Below, one piece after another: positions 35,648 through 43,255 of a stretch of DNA of 64,000 bases. The stretch is from NCBI GenBank assembly GCA_947259585.1, contig CAMYMV010000001.1, forward strand, positions 103,902 through 167,901. The letters are read 5' to 3'. A model generated the notes under the pieces. The model did not search any database. It worked only from the letters and a program-made list of their open reading frames with translations, and was not told where the DNA came from. Position 1 is the stretch's first letter. Every line of letters begins with the position of its first letter. The position numbers were made by a program, and so were the translations under genes. This DNA comes from an uncultured Gemmatimonadales bacterium (lineage in GTDB: Bacteria > Gemmatimonadota > Gemmatimonadetes > Palauibacterales > Palauibacteraceae).

Positions 35648-36688
35648 TCAGGTGGGAGTCGAGCCGATAACGGGGTCGAAGGGAAGCTGCATGATCTCGA
35701 CGACCTCGGCGCCAGAAGGCTCGAGGGCTAGCCGCCGCCCAGGCTCGATCTCTGTCCGTGCGAGACCGAGCGCGATGTGGCCGAAGCGAGGTGAGTCTAC
35801 GGGAGAGGTGAGCAGGCCGCGCTCCCGGTCACCCTTGAACAGGGGCCGGCCGGCCGCGAATGTGGCGGCGCCGGGGGAGTCGTCGGTTGGCTCGACAAGC
35901 CGAAGGCCCCTCAGAATGCGGTTCACATGGCCCCTGAAGTGGATGCGCGCCACGACCTCCTGGCCGGTATAGCAGCCCTTGTCGAAGCTGATCGCCCTCG
36001 AGTCCTGCCCGGTCTCCTGCGCCAGGTCCTCCTGGCTGAAGTCCCTCCCAAAGACCGGAATGCCGCGCTCGACGCGGAGGATCTCCCAGGCCTCGGGCCC
36101 GACAGCCCCTCCCCCCAGCCCCGAGACGGCAGCCGCGAGCCCCGAGCGCACGTCTTCCCGATCCTCCGCCGACACGTAAAGGTCGAATCCCGGACCTTCG
36201 ATGACCTCTCGACGTGCGAGGAGAACCTCCCTTCCCTCCACCTCGAGTGGGCGGGCCTCCAAGGGGCCCAGACCCTCTGTCACGGATTCGCCCGCCCAGG
36301 CGTCGATCGCCGCCGCTGCCGGCGGACCGACGACACCCAGCCGGCGGGTATCGGTTTCCTCGAACCTGGCGTAGATGGGAGGCAGATACTTCCGGAGGTG
36401 GGCGAGCCCCGACTCGAGACAGCTCGCCGGCATGTCCATCCAGAACCCCGCGTCGAGGCGAAGGAGCCTCATTTCGGCAACCGGTCGTCCCTTCGGTGTG
36501 AGCATGAACGTGTAGAGGCCCTGGCCGGCGGAGAGTCGCTTCACGTCGTTCGTCACCAGGCCGTGCAACATGTCGCCGGCGCGATCTCCCGAGACGCGGA
36601 GGATCGTTCGTGTGCCCTCGTCCAGAAGCCCAACGCTCTCGACAAGCACATGATGCTGGGCCCAACTGCCGGGTTCGTTGCCTGTCAC
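35648..36688 (-). CDS. ygfZ: Folate-binding protein YgfZ/CAF17 (Fe-S cluster protein maturation)
   Basis: 346 aa, GTG start. GcvT-like fold with MLHGLVTNDVKRLSAGQGLYTFML split by the hallmark FDKGCYTGQEVVARIHFRG (K-G-C-Y-x-G-Q-E). The family helps assemble or repair [4Fe-4S] proteins; the window contains clients of that kind (MutY, the aconitase-family enzyme). It lies alone between the Pal-like lipoprotein and E1alpha on the minus strand. Confidence 0.9.
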   Translation of the reverse strand: MTGNEPGSWAQHHVLVESVGLLDEGTRTILRVSGDRAGDMLHGLVTNDVKRLSAGQGLYTFMLTPKGRPVAEMRLLRLDAGFWMDMPASCLESGLAHLRKYLPPIYARFEETDTRRLGVVGPPAAAAIDAWAGESVTEGLGPLEARPLEVEGREVLLARREVIEGPGFDLYVSAEDREDVRSGLAAAVSGLGGGAVGPEAWEILRVERGIPVFGRDFSQEDLAQETGQDSRAISFDKGCYTGQEVVARIHFRGHVNRILRGLRLVEPTDDSPGAATFAAGRPLFKGDRERGLLTSPVDSPRFGHIALGLARTEIEPGRRLALEPSGAEVVEIMQLPFDPVIGSTPT

Positions 36689-36753
36689 TGCCTCTAACTC
36701 CCATCGAGCGGTTGCCGTGACGAGACCTCGGCGGACGGATCACGCATCACGGG

Positions 36754-36790
36754 CAAGAAAAAGCGGTCCCCGGCGTTAACCGGGGACCGC
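36754..36790 (-). terminator. Rho-independent terminator of the Pal-like gene
   Basis: Perfect 11-bp inverted repeat GCGGTCCCCGG / CCGGGGACCGC with a 6-nt loop (36763-36790). On the minus strand it is followed by a U tract (TTTTTCTTG). It lies about 75 nt past the stop of the lipoprotein gene at 36865. Confidence 0.92.
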
Positions 36791-36864
36791 GAGATTGGGC
36801 CGCGCGCTTGGCTTACATCAGCGGAGGCCTGAGCCGCCGCGCGACGGCCATCGGTAAGAGGGAG

Positions 36865-37515
36865 CTACATGCCCAGTTCACCCGCGCGACCGTCCCACTC
36901 GAGCACGAAGGTGACGCGACGGTTCTCGATTCCTTCCTGCGGGACGCGTGCACCGGTGTTGCCCGGGTTCACCTGACGGTTCGCAACTTCGCCGTAGCTG
37001 ACGGCACGGACCCGGTCGCTGTTCATCCCGGCGTTGACCAGATAGGACCGGACGTTCTCTGCACGACGCCGACCGAGGTCGTAGTTGTGGGCCACCGAGC
37101 CGGCCTGGTCGGTGAAGCCCTCGAGCGTCACGAGAGCGTTGCCGTGCTCGAGTTGCATCACTCTGGCGAACTCGTCCAGGACAGGCATGTCAACGTCCCG
37201 GATCGCGTCCTCGTTGAAGTCGAAGTAGACCGGCAGGCCTAGAGCCATGCCGCCACAACCGCACTCCTCGAACTGGCGGCGCAGGGCGGCGAGGTCGTCT
37301 TCGAGCGCGCTCACGCGGCCCTCTAGATCAGCGACCGCCGCGGCGAGACCGGCAAGACCGGCCAGCTGCGCAGCGTGCTCGTCGAGGCTGCTGTTGATGC
37401 CGGCGAAGCGCGCATCGAGCTCCTCGACGTGCACCAAATGGCTGCAACCACTGGCCAGCACGACGGCAGCGAGCGCCGCGACCGCTGTCTTGAGCGAACT
37501 TCCCTTCTTACCCAT
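36865..37515 (-). CDS. OmpA/Pal-like peptidoglycan-associated lipoprotein
   Basis: 216 aa from MGKKGSSLKTAVAALAAV; the start has a good binding site (AAAGGGAGG). Lipobox VLASGC gives acylation at Cys near residue 23. A coiled coil follows (about 40-85), then a double-Cys turn (ECGCGG) and an OmpA C-terminal domain: VYFDFNEDAIRD, LEGFTDQAGSVAHNYDLGRRRAENV and RRVTFVLEW. It tethers the outer membrane to peptidoglycan. A clear terminator follows. tolB and the tol genes are not adjacent. Confidence 0.93.
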   Translation of the reverse strand: MGKKGSSLKTAVAALAAVVLASGCSHLVHVEELDARFAGINSSLDEHAAQLAGLAGLAAAVADLEGRVSALEDDLAALRRQFEECGCGGMALGLPVYFDFNEDAIRDVDMPVLDEFARVMQLEHGNALVTLEGFTDQAGSVAHNYDLGRRRAENVRSYLVNAGMNSDRVRAVSYGEVANRQVNPGNTGARVPQEGIENRRVTFVLEWDGRAGELGM

Positions 37516-37647
37516 GCAGGCCTCCCTTTCAGGGATAATAAACCCTTGTCGAGCGCAGACGTCGCGTCTCGATAAACATGTTAACGCGAATGGGGGGGCC
37601 AATAAAACTGTAAACCCGAGCCCGTTCGCGCAAGTGCGTGCGGATGT

Positions 37648-37667
37648 CGCGCGCTTCAAAGCGCGCG
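37648..37667. repeat. Near-perfect 20-bp palindrome
   Basis: CGCGCGCTT-CA-AAGCGCGCG in the 267-nt gap between the SDR gene and the Pal-like gene. There is no T tract on either strand, so it is not a standard terminator. It could be an operator for the lipoprotein gene or an RNA hairpin at the end of the SDR message. Confidence 0.5.
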
Positions 37668-37782
37668 TGCAAATACGAGGCCAGGGGAACCTGCCCAAGC
37701 CCTCAAGCTCACACACCTTAGCTCAATTCACCTCCCAACGGAACCCCCGCCGCAGACTACTCGGGCACCAGCTCGGCAGACC

Positions 37783-38940
37783 TCAGACCTCGTCGCGAGC
37801 TTCCAGACCCGAAGGAGCGCGGTAAGCGCGGTGCCATTCTACCGACCTGCGCCAACCCTCCTCGGTGGAAACGGTCGGCTCCCAGCCGAGCTCCTCTCGG
37901 ATGAGAGCGTCGTCGTAAGGATCTCCCTCAGTGAAGAGGCGGACGCGACCAGGAGTGACAATAGGCGGACGGAAGCCCGGGATGATTCGCCCGACCACCG
38001 CCCCGATGAGACCTGCAGCGACAAAGAGCTTCACGGGAAGCGGCAGAACCGGCGCATCGGGACCGCGGCCTGCCGCGATGCGGACAAGGGTCTTCTGGGT
38101 GAGCTCGCCGTCATCCGTCACATTGTAGGTCCGCCAGGCAGCGGCGTCGTGCGTGGCCGCCAGCCAGGCGGCCAGCGCCACGTTGCCGGCGTAGACGAGG
38201 GCAAGATCGCTCGCACCCATCCCCAACGTCGTGAGAACCGGGCGCGAAGCCCAGCGAAACACGCGGGGCGTAAACAGGCGGTCGCGCTCGCCCATCACCA
38301 TATCCGGCCTCAAGATGCACCATTCGATGCGGCGGTCTACCTTCCGAACCACCTCTTCGGCCATGCGCTTTGTGAGGCTGTAGTGATCCTTCTCGGGGAT
38401 CGGGTCGTCGAGTGAGGTCCCCTCGTCCAGAGGGAGCGTGTTTTCGTCGAAGTCAGCTCCGTATGTGGCCACGCTCGAGATGTGGACGAACCTCCGGACG
38501 CCTGAGTCGACAGCCTCCTTGAGGATCCGGCGCGTCCCCTCGACGTTGACCTCCACGTGGCGGTCCATGGAGGCGGGCACGCCGATTTGGGCGGCGGCAT
38601 GGACGACGACCTCGCATCCGTGCGCGGCACCGCTGACGGATTCGGGGTCCGTCAGGTCGGCGAGGACGAACTCACAGCCGAGCTCTTCCAGAAACGCGGC
38701 ATCGCTAGAGGGGCGGATGAGAGCGCGGACTCTCCAGCCCATCTCGCGGAAGAGCGCCGCGGTGTGGCTGCCGACGAGACCGGTTCCCCCGGTGATCAAC
38801 GCGGTGGCCGAGAGGGCGTCGAGCTCAGATGCGGGATCCGGCTCGGCATTAGAGGTCGGGTCGGCGTCGCGGACCTCGGGCAAGCCCGGCTCTTCCGGAG
38901 AGTCGAACAGCGAGTAGGAGTCGTCCTGCTGGTCGTGCAT
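37783..38940 (-). CDS. NAD(P)-dependent epimerase/dehydratase (extended SDR, 3-beta-HSD-like)
   Basis: 385 aa. A long acidic leader (residues 1-40) precedes the Rossmann motif ALITGGTGLVGSHTAALF. Also VVVHAAAQIGVPASMDRH, the catalytic HYSLTKRMAEEV (Y-x3-K) and CILRPDMVMGERDRL. The C-terminal hydrophobic segment LFVAAGLIGAVVGRIIPGF could sit in the membrane, as in sterol-type 3-beta-HSD enzymes. The substrate is unknown. Confidence 0.82.
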   Translation of the reverse strand: MHDQQDDSYSLFDSPEEPGLPEVRDADPTSNAEPDPASELDALSATALITGGTGLVGSHTAALFREMGWRVRALIRPSSDAAFLEELGCEFVLADLTDPESVSGAAHGCEVVVHAAAQIGVPASMDRHVEVNVEGTRRILKEAVDSGVRRFVHISSVATYGADFDENTLPLDEGTSLDDPIPEKDHYSLTKRMAEEVVRKVDRRIEWCILRPDMVMGERDRLFTPRVFRWASRPVLTTLGMGASDLALVYAGNVALAAWLAATHDAAAWRTYNVTDDGELTQKTLVRIAAGRGPDAPVLPLPVKLFVAAGLIGAVVGRIIPGFRPPIVTPGRVRLFTEGDPYDDALIREELGWEPTVSTEEGWRRSVEWHRAYRAPSGLEARDEV

Positions 38941-39049
38941 CTTTTTTCCAACACCTGTACGAGTTGCAGCTAGCCGCGAGTTGGCGGCTGCCGCGGGTCA
39001 CGTTTCGTGGAAGGTAGCATCTGCTGGAAGGCCGGTGTGCGTAAGCGGG

Positions 39050-39083
39050 CAAAGAAAAAGGGCGCGACCGCAAGGTCGCGCCC
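39050..39083 (-). terminator. Rho-independent terminator of the OM barrel gene
   Basis: GGGCGCGACC-GCAA-GGTCGCGCCC (10-bp perfect stem, 39060-39083). On the minus strand it is followed by CTTTTTCTTT-type U-rich sequence. It lies about 55 nt past the stop at 39140. Confidence 0.92.
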
Positions 39084-39139
39084 TTCGAGCGCCGGGACAG
39101 CCTGAAGCTAAGGCAAGCGTCCGGCCGATCAGTCCTCGG

Positions 39140-39895
39140 CTAAAGGACGTTGATCCGGATGTTCAATAGTACCGGAAAGTTCCGGAACGAGCCAAACCCA
39201 CTCTCTCCGTAGAGGGCAGCGAGCGGTTCCGAGTCGTCCTCTTTGCCGAACATCTGATGGGCACCGCCCGTAATCCCGATCTCGCCGCAGACTCGGGCCC
39301 GCGCTGGCGTGCAGTCACCAACCTCGAAGCCAAGCCGGATCCCGGCTCGGATCTGAGGATAGGTGTCCTGCCAGTCGATGAGGCAATCGCCCGTCGGAGA
39401 GTCGCACCCGAGGTCGCCCGTATCGCCTGGCGAGGGGTCGCGGAAGTCGACCTTCTGGGAGTTGACGAAGACGGCGCCGCCCAGGACGTAGACCTGGAAC
39501 TTGAACTTGCTGTCGGGATTGTTGATGAAATCGAAGTCGAATCCGCCCGTAAGGTGATACAGGCTGATGTTCGGCGCCCCACTGATATCGCTTTGACTGG
39601 GGCCGCCGGGCGACGGAATCGATACGGTCAGGTTGTCCTCATTGCCCTTCAGGAGGTCCACGTTCCCCTCGAGGCGAATACCGAACAGATCGCTGACCCA
39701 GTAGTCGGCGCCGAATCCGAACGACGGTCCGAGCTTGGCGATGTTGCCGAGGTCCCCTGACGGGATCGCGACGCCGCCGTTGAAGTCGAAGGACAAGACC
39801 CTCGACGCGTAGGCTTGGGCGTTCGCGGCCGACGGGATGGCCACCATGACAACAGCCGCCATCAGGAGCGAGCGGAGTAATCTGTAGCGGAGCAT
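39140..39895 (-). CDS. Outer-membrane beta-barrel protein
   Basis: 251 aa from MLRYRLLRSLLMAAVV; signal peptide ending SAANAQA; strong binding site (AAGGAGG). The mature part alternates polar and aromatic residues (FDFNGGVAIPSGDLGNIAKLGPSFGFGADYWVSDLFGI), typical of small OmpA/OmpW-like barrels, and contains a cysteine pair region (LGCDSPTGDCLIDW). It ends in NIRINVL. Function unknown; probably structural or a pore. Confidence 0.78.
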   Translation of the reverse strand: MLRYRLLRSLLMAAVVMVAIPSAANAQAYASRVLSFDFNGGVAIPSGDLGNIAKLGPSFGFGADYWVSDLFGIRLEGNVDLLKGNEDNLTVSIPSPGGPSQSDISGAPNISLYHLTGGFDFDFINNPDSKFKFQVYVLGGAVFVNSQKVDFRDPSPGDTGDLGCDSPTGDCLIDWQDTYPQIRAGIRLGFEVGDCTPARARVCGEIGITGGAHQMFGKEDDSEPLAALYGESGFGSFRNFPVLLNIRINVL

Positions 39896-40022
39896 GTCAG
39901 TTTTCCTCCTTGGCTTCAGTGCGTCCCGAGTTAAAGTGCCGTTGTCACGGATGGGACGGGAGAGCAAATGGCTCTTCGCCGCACGCGGCCCGTCTGCCCT
40001 ACAACACACGACCGCCGCGCAG

Positions 40023-40058
40023 ACGCAAGTTTGTGTCATTATAGGGAATCACGCAAGT
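40023..40058 (-). promoter_or_regulatory. Candidate promoter flanked by direct repeats
   Basis: A perfect minus-strand TATAAT (40038-40043) lies between two copies of ACGCAAGT (40023-40030 and 40051-40058) spaced 28 bp apart. No convincing -35 is visible, which would suit activator control through the repeats. It would drive the OM barrel gene with a leader of about 135 nt. The rest of the 376-nt gap (39896-40271) shows no gene. Confidence 0.4.
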
Positions 40059-40271
40059 ACCCGCGCGTTCCCCACAGCAAGATGAATGCCCTTTGTTGAC
40101 TGGTTAATCGGCGGAGCCGGGCCACGATAGTAGGGCGCCAAGCACCCTGTGGCACCAACCCGATCCCCGCATAGGACGCCTCTCGAGACGCCTTCCACGA
40201 GTAAGACGGCCCGTTCGACCGCAAAATGTAACCAAAAAGGCGAAATAAAGGAACAGCGGCGGGGATATCCG

Positions 40272-41207
40272 TCAGGGGCGGCTCCCATGAGCCTGCAGCG
40301 CGCACGGCAAGGGCGTAAGTCCTCGATCGAACAGTTTGCGAAATCGAGAGTTGTCTGCGACCGCGCTCTGGAGGAGGAAGTCGACGGCGTCGCGTGAGAG
40401 CAGTCGTCCGGGCAGAAGCTCTGCGAGCGTCGCCGCTGCCTTCACCGGAGACACGGGCAGATGAACGATGGGGCGCCGCAATCCCAATACGTCCATGACG
40501 ATCTGTATGATCTCATCCAGCGTATAGGTGACCGGACCGCCCAGCTCGAAGGTCTCGCCGTCCGCCGATCCCGACTCGACGACATCCCCGATGACCCCCG
40601 CCAGGTCCTCCACGAACAGCGGGTTCAGCCTCTGCGTCCCATCGCCGATCTGGGGGAAGAAGAGGGGGTTGAGCCGCAGAGCCCGGATGAAGAGGTTGAG
40701 GCTTCGGTCCTCGGGGCCGTAGACCCAGGACGGGCGGACGATGGTGTATCCCAGACCTGAATCCCGGATGGACTCTTCAGCGAGGCCCTTGGCGCGATAC
40801 CAGGGCCGATCGGATGATGGATCCGCTCCCACGCCCGAGAGGTACACCAGACGTTGAACACCGGCTGTTCGAGCGACATCCACGAGGTTCCGCGTACCTT
40901 GCCCGTCGACATCCATGAAGGTGAGGCCTCTGGACGGATCTTCCACCGGGAACCCGGAGAACTGGACGCATTGAACGATCGTCTCGACACCTTGGAGAGC
41001 GTTTCGGAGACTCTCCGGTCGTGTCACATCGCCAGAGCGCGCTTCGACGGGGACGTCCTCGAAGCGTCTAACCACTCGGCTGGCGTCCCTTGCCAGGGCG
41101 ACGACATGAAGGTCCCTGGCCGCGAAATCTCGGACGAAGGCGGCACCCAGAAAGCCCGTCGCGCCGGCGACCAGAACCGTGGGCCGCAGCTGGTCACTGA
41201 CACTCAT
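40272..41207 (-). CDS. NAD(P)-binding SDR protein (NDUFA9/YcjS-like atypical SDR)
   Basis: 311 aa. Rossmann motif VLVAGATGFLGAAFVRDFA; then DVTRPESLRNALQGVETIVQC, RLVYLSGVGADPSS, a Tyr/Lys pair in RPWYRAKGLAEES and YTIVRPSWVYGPEDRSLN. This pattern fits atypical SDRs near the complex-I NDUFA9 group. The substrate is unknown. It is divergent from the methyltransferase/MTHFR gene with a 26-nt gap. Confidence 0.8.
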   Translation of the reverse strand: MSVSDQLRPTVLVAGATGFLGAAFVRDFAARDLHVVALARDASRVVRRFEDVPVEARSGDVTRPESLRNALQGVETIVQCVQFSGFPVEDPSRGLTFMDVDGQGTRNLVDVARTAGVQRLVYLSGVGADPSSDRPWYRAKGLAEESIRDSGLGYTIVRPSWVYGPEDRSLNLFIRALRLNPLFFPQIGDGTQRLNPLFVEDLAGVIGDVVESGSADGETFELGGPVTYTLDEIIQIVMDVLGLRRPIVHLPVSPVKAAATLAELLPGRLLSRDAVDFLLQSAVADNSRFRKLFDRGLTPLPCALQAHGSRP

Positions 41208-41233
41208 CGGTTCACCCCGAGGTAGTTTCCCGC

Positions 41234-43150
41234 ATGCCCGATTTTCGAGAAGCGCTGGACAGCGGCCGCGTCATCCTCATGGATGGCGCCATGGGAACCG
41301 AGCTCTATCGGCGCGGGGTCTTCATCAACCGCTGCTTCGATGACCTCAGCCGGACCGATCCTAATCTAGTCCGCGAGGTCCACACCGAGTACCGGCGGGC
41401 CGGCGCGCAGGTCCTGGAGACCAACACCTTCGGCGCGAACCGCTTCCGCCTGCAGGGCTATGGCCTCGAGTCCCAGGTGGGCGAGGTCAACGCGGCCGCC
41501 GTGGCCGTCGCCCGGGAGGTGGCAGGCGACGAGCTATTCGTGGCGGGAAGCATCGGGCCGATCGGGGTCCGGCTGGAGCCGTACGGAGCCACGGCGCGAT
41601 CCGAGGCCCGCGAGGCGTTCCGGGAGCAGGCTGCCGCCCTCGCCGAGGCCGGTGTGGATCTCTTCCTCCTGGAGACCTTTAGCGACCTGGAGGAGATCCG
41701 CCAGGCGATCGAAGGCTGCCGCGCCGCTTCCGATCTTCCCGTTGTTGGCCAGGTTACGATCCAGCCGAACGGCGAAACAACCTACGGGGACCAGCCCGAG
41801 CACATCGCAGAGGCGGTGAGCGCGATGGGGGTCGAGGCGATCGGCCTCAACTGCAGCGTCGGTCCCGCCATTATCCTCGCCGCGATCCAGAGGATGGCCA
41901 GGGTGACGGATCTGCCGCTCTCCGCCGTGCCGAACGCCGGCCTGCCGCAGGAGGTGCACGGGCGCAAGATCTACCTCGCCGATCCCGAGTACATGGCGGG
42001 CTATGCCCGCCGGCTGGTGCAGGCAGGCGTGCGAATCGTCGGCGGATGCTGCGGCACGACTCCGGCCCACATACGGGAGATGGCGACCCAGATCCGCGTG
42101 GTGGGCCAACGCGCGCCTCGGGTGAGAGTGGGGCCGACGGACGGTGGCGCGAGCCCCATATCCGCCGCGGTCCGAGCCGAGGAAGGCACCGAGCCGACGC
42201 GGATCGCCGAGCGCTCCGCCTGGGGGCGCAAGCTGGCGGGCGGAGAGATGGTCACCAGCGTCGAGATTCTACCGCCGCGCGGAACGGACGCCAGCGACAT
42301 GCTCGAGTCCTGTCGCTGGCTCAAGGGGGCGGGCGTCGACGCCGTGAACGTTCCCGACGGGGCGCGCGCGATGATGCGCATGGGGGTGATCGCCGCATCC
42401 GCGCTGATCGAGCGGGAGATCGGGATCGAGACCGTCGTTCACTACTGCTGCCGGGATCGGAACCTCCTCGGGATGATGAGCGATCTCATCGGGGCGCAAG
42501 CGCTCGGTCTGCGGAACATGCTGATCATCACGGGCGATCCTCCGAAGATGGGCCCGTATCCGGACGCGACGGCGGTCTTCGACATCGATTCGGTGGGCCT
42601 GACAAACCTGGTCTCGCACCTCAACCACGGCCTGGATCTCGGGGGCAACGCCCTGGGCAGCTCGACCTCCTTCGTGGTCGGCGTGGGCGTGAATCCCGGG
42701 GCCGTGGACCTGGATGAGGAGATCGAGCACTGGTACTGGAAGGTGGAGGCCGGCGCCGAGTTCGGCGTTACCCAGCCCGTATTCGATGTGGAGACGCTCG
42801 TCGCCTTCCTCGAGCGCATCGAGAAGGCGGGGACGCGCATACCGATCGTCGCCGGGATCTGGCCGCTGGTCAGCCTGCGAAACGCGGAGTTCCTGAACAA
42901 CGAAGTCCCGGGCATCGAGGTCCCGGGCCGGCACATGGATCGGATGGCCCGGGCACAAGAGACGGGTAAGGAGCACGCCAGGGCCGAGGGATGCGCGATA
43001 GCCCGAGAGATGCTGGCCGAAGTCGCCGACCTCGTGGAAGGCGTCCAGGTAAGCGCGCCCTTCGGAAAGGTGCCCTACGCCCTGGATGTGTTCGCCGCCC
43101 TGGAAGGGTATCCGACCCTGGAGGAGCTCGAGGAGCAGATGAAGGGTTAG
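41234..43150 (+). CDS. Bifunctional homocysteine S-methyltransferase / methylenetetrahydrofolate reductase
   Basis: 638 aa, YitJ-like fusion. Residues 1-300: homocysteine methyltransferase barrel with ILMDGAMGTELYRRG and zinc cysteines in GLNCSVGP and IVGGCCGTTPAHI. Residues about 325-638: MTHFR barrel (VTSVEILPPRGTDASDML, ITGDPPKMGPYPDAT, FGVTQPVFDVETLVAFL). It would make methionine and 5-methyl-THF in one chain. The aconitase-like gene follows after 105 nt on the same strand. Confidence 0.93.
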   Translation: MPDFREALDSGRVILMDGAMGTELYRRGVFINRCFDDLSRTDPNLVREVHTEYRRAGAQVLETNTFGANRFRLQGYGLESQVGEVNAAAVAVAREVAGDELFVAGSIGPIGVRLEPYGATARSEAREAFREQAAALAEAGVDLFLLETFSDLEEIRQAIEGCRAASDLPVVGQVTIQPNGETTYGDQPEHIAEAVSAMGVEAIGLNCSVGPAIILAAIQRMARVTDLPLSAVPNAGLPQEVHGRKIYLADPEYMAGYARRLVQAGVRIVGGCCGTTPAHIREMATQIRVVGQRAPRVRVGPTDGGASPISAAVRAEEGTEPTRIAERSAWGRKLAGGEMVTSVEILPPRGTDASDMLESCRWLKGAGVDAVNVPDGARAMMRMGVIAASALIEREIGIETVVHYCCRDRNLLGMMSDLIGAQALGLRNMLIITGDPPKMGPYPDATAVFDIDSVGLTNLVSHLNHGLDLGGNALGSSTSFVVGVGVNPGAVDLDEEIEHWYWKVEAGAEFGVTQPVFDVETLVAFLERIEKAGTRIPIVAGIWPLVSLRNAEFLNNEVPGIEVPGRHMDRMARAQETGKEHARAEGCAIAREMLAEVADLVEGVQVSAPFGKVPYALDVFAALEGYPTLEELEEQMKG

Positions 43151-43255
43151 CCCGTTCGAGGCGGTCCGACCTAAGTTGCCCGGCCCGCCCTCGCCGGCGG
43201 GACAACGGCGCGAGAGAGGTCGCGAGCCATTCGGAGACCAGGTACGGATGAAGCG

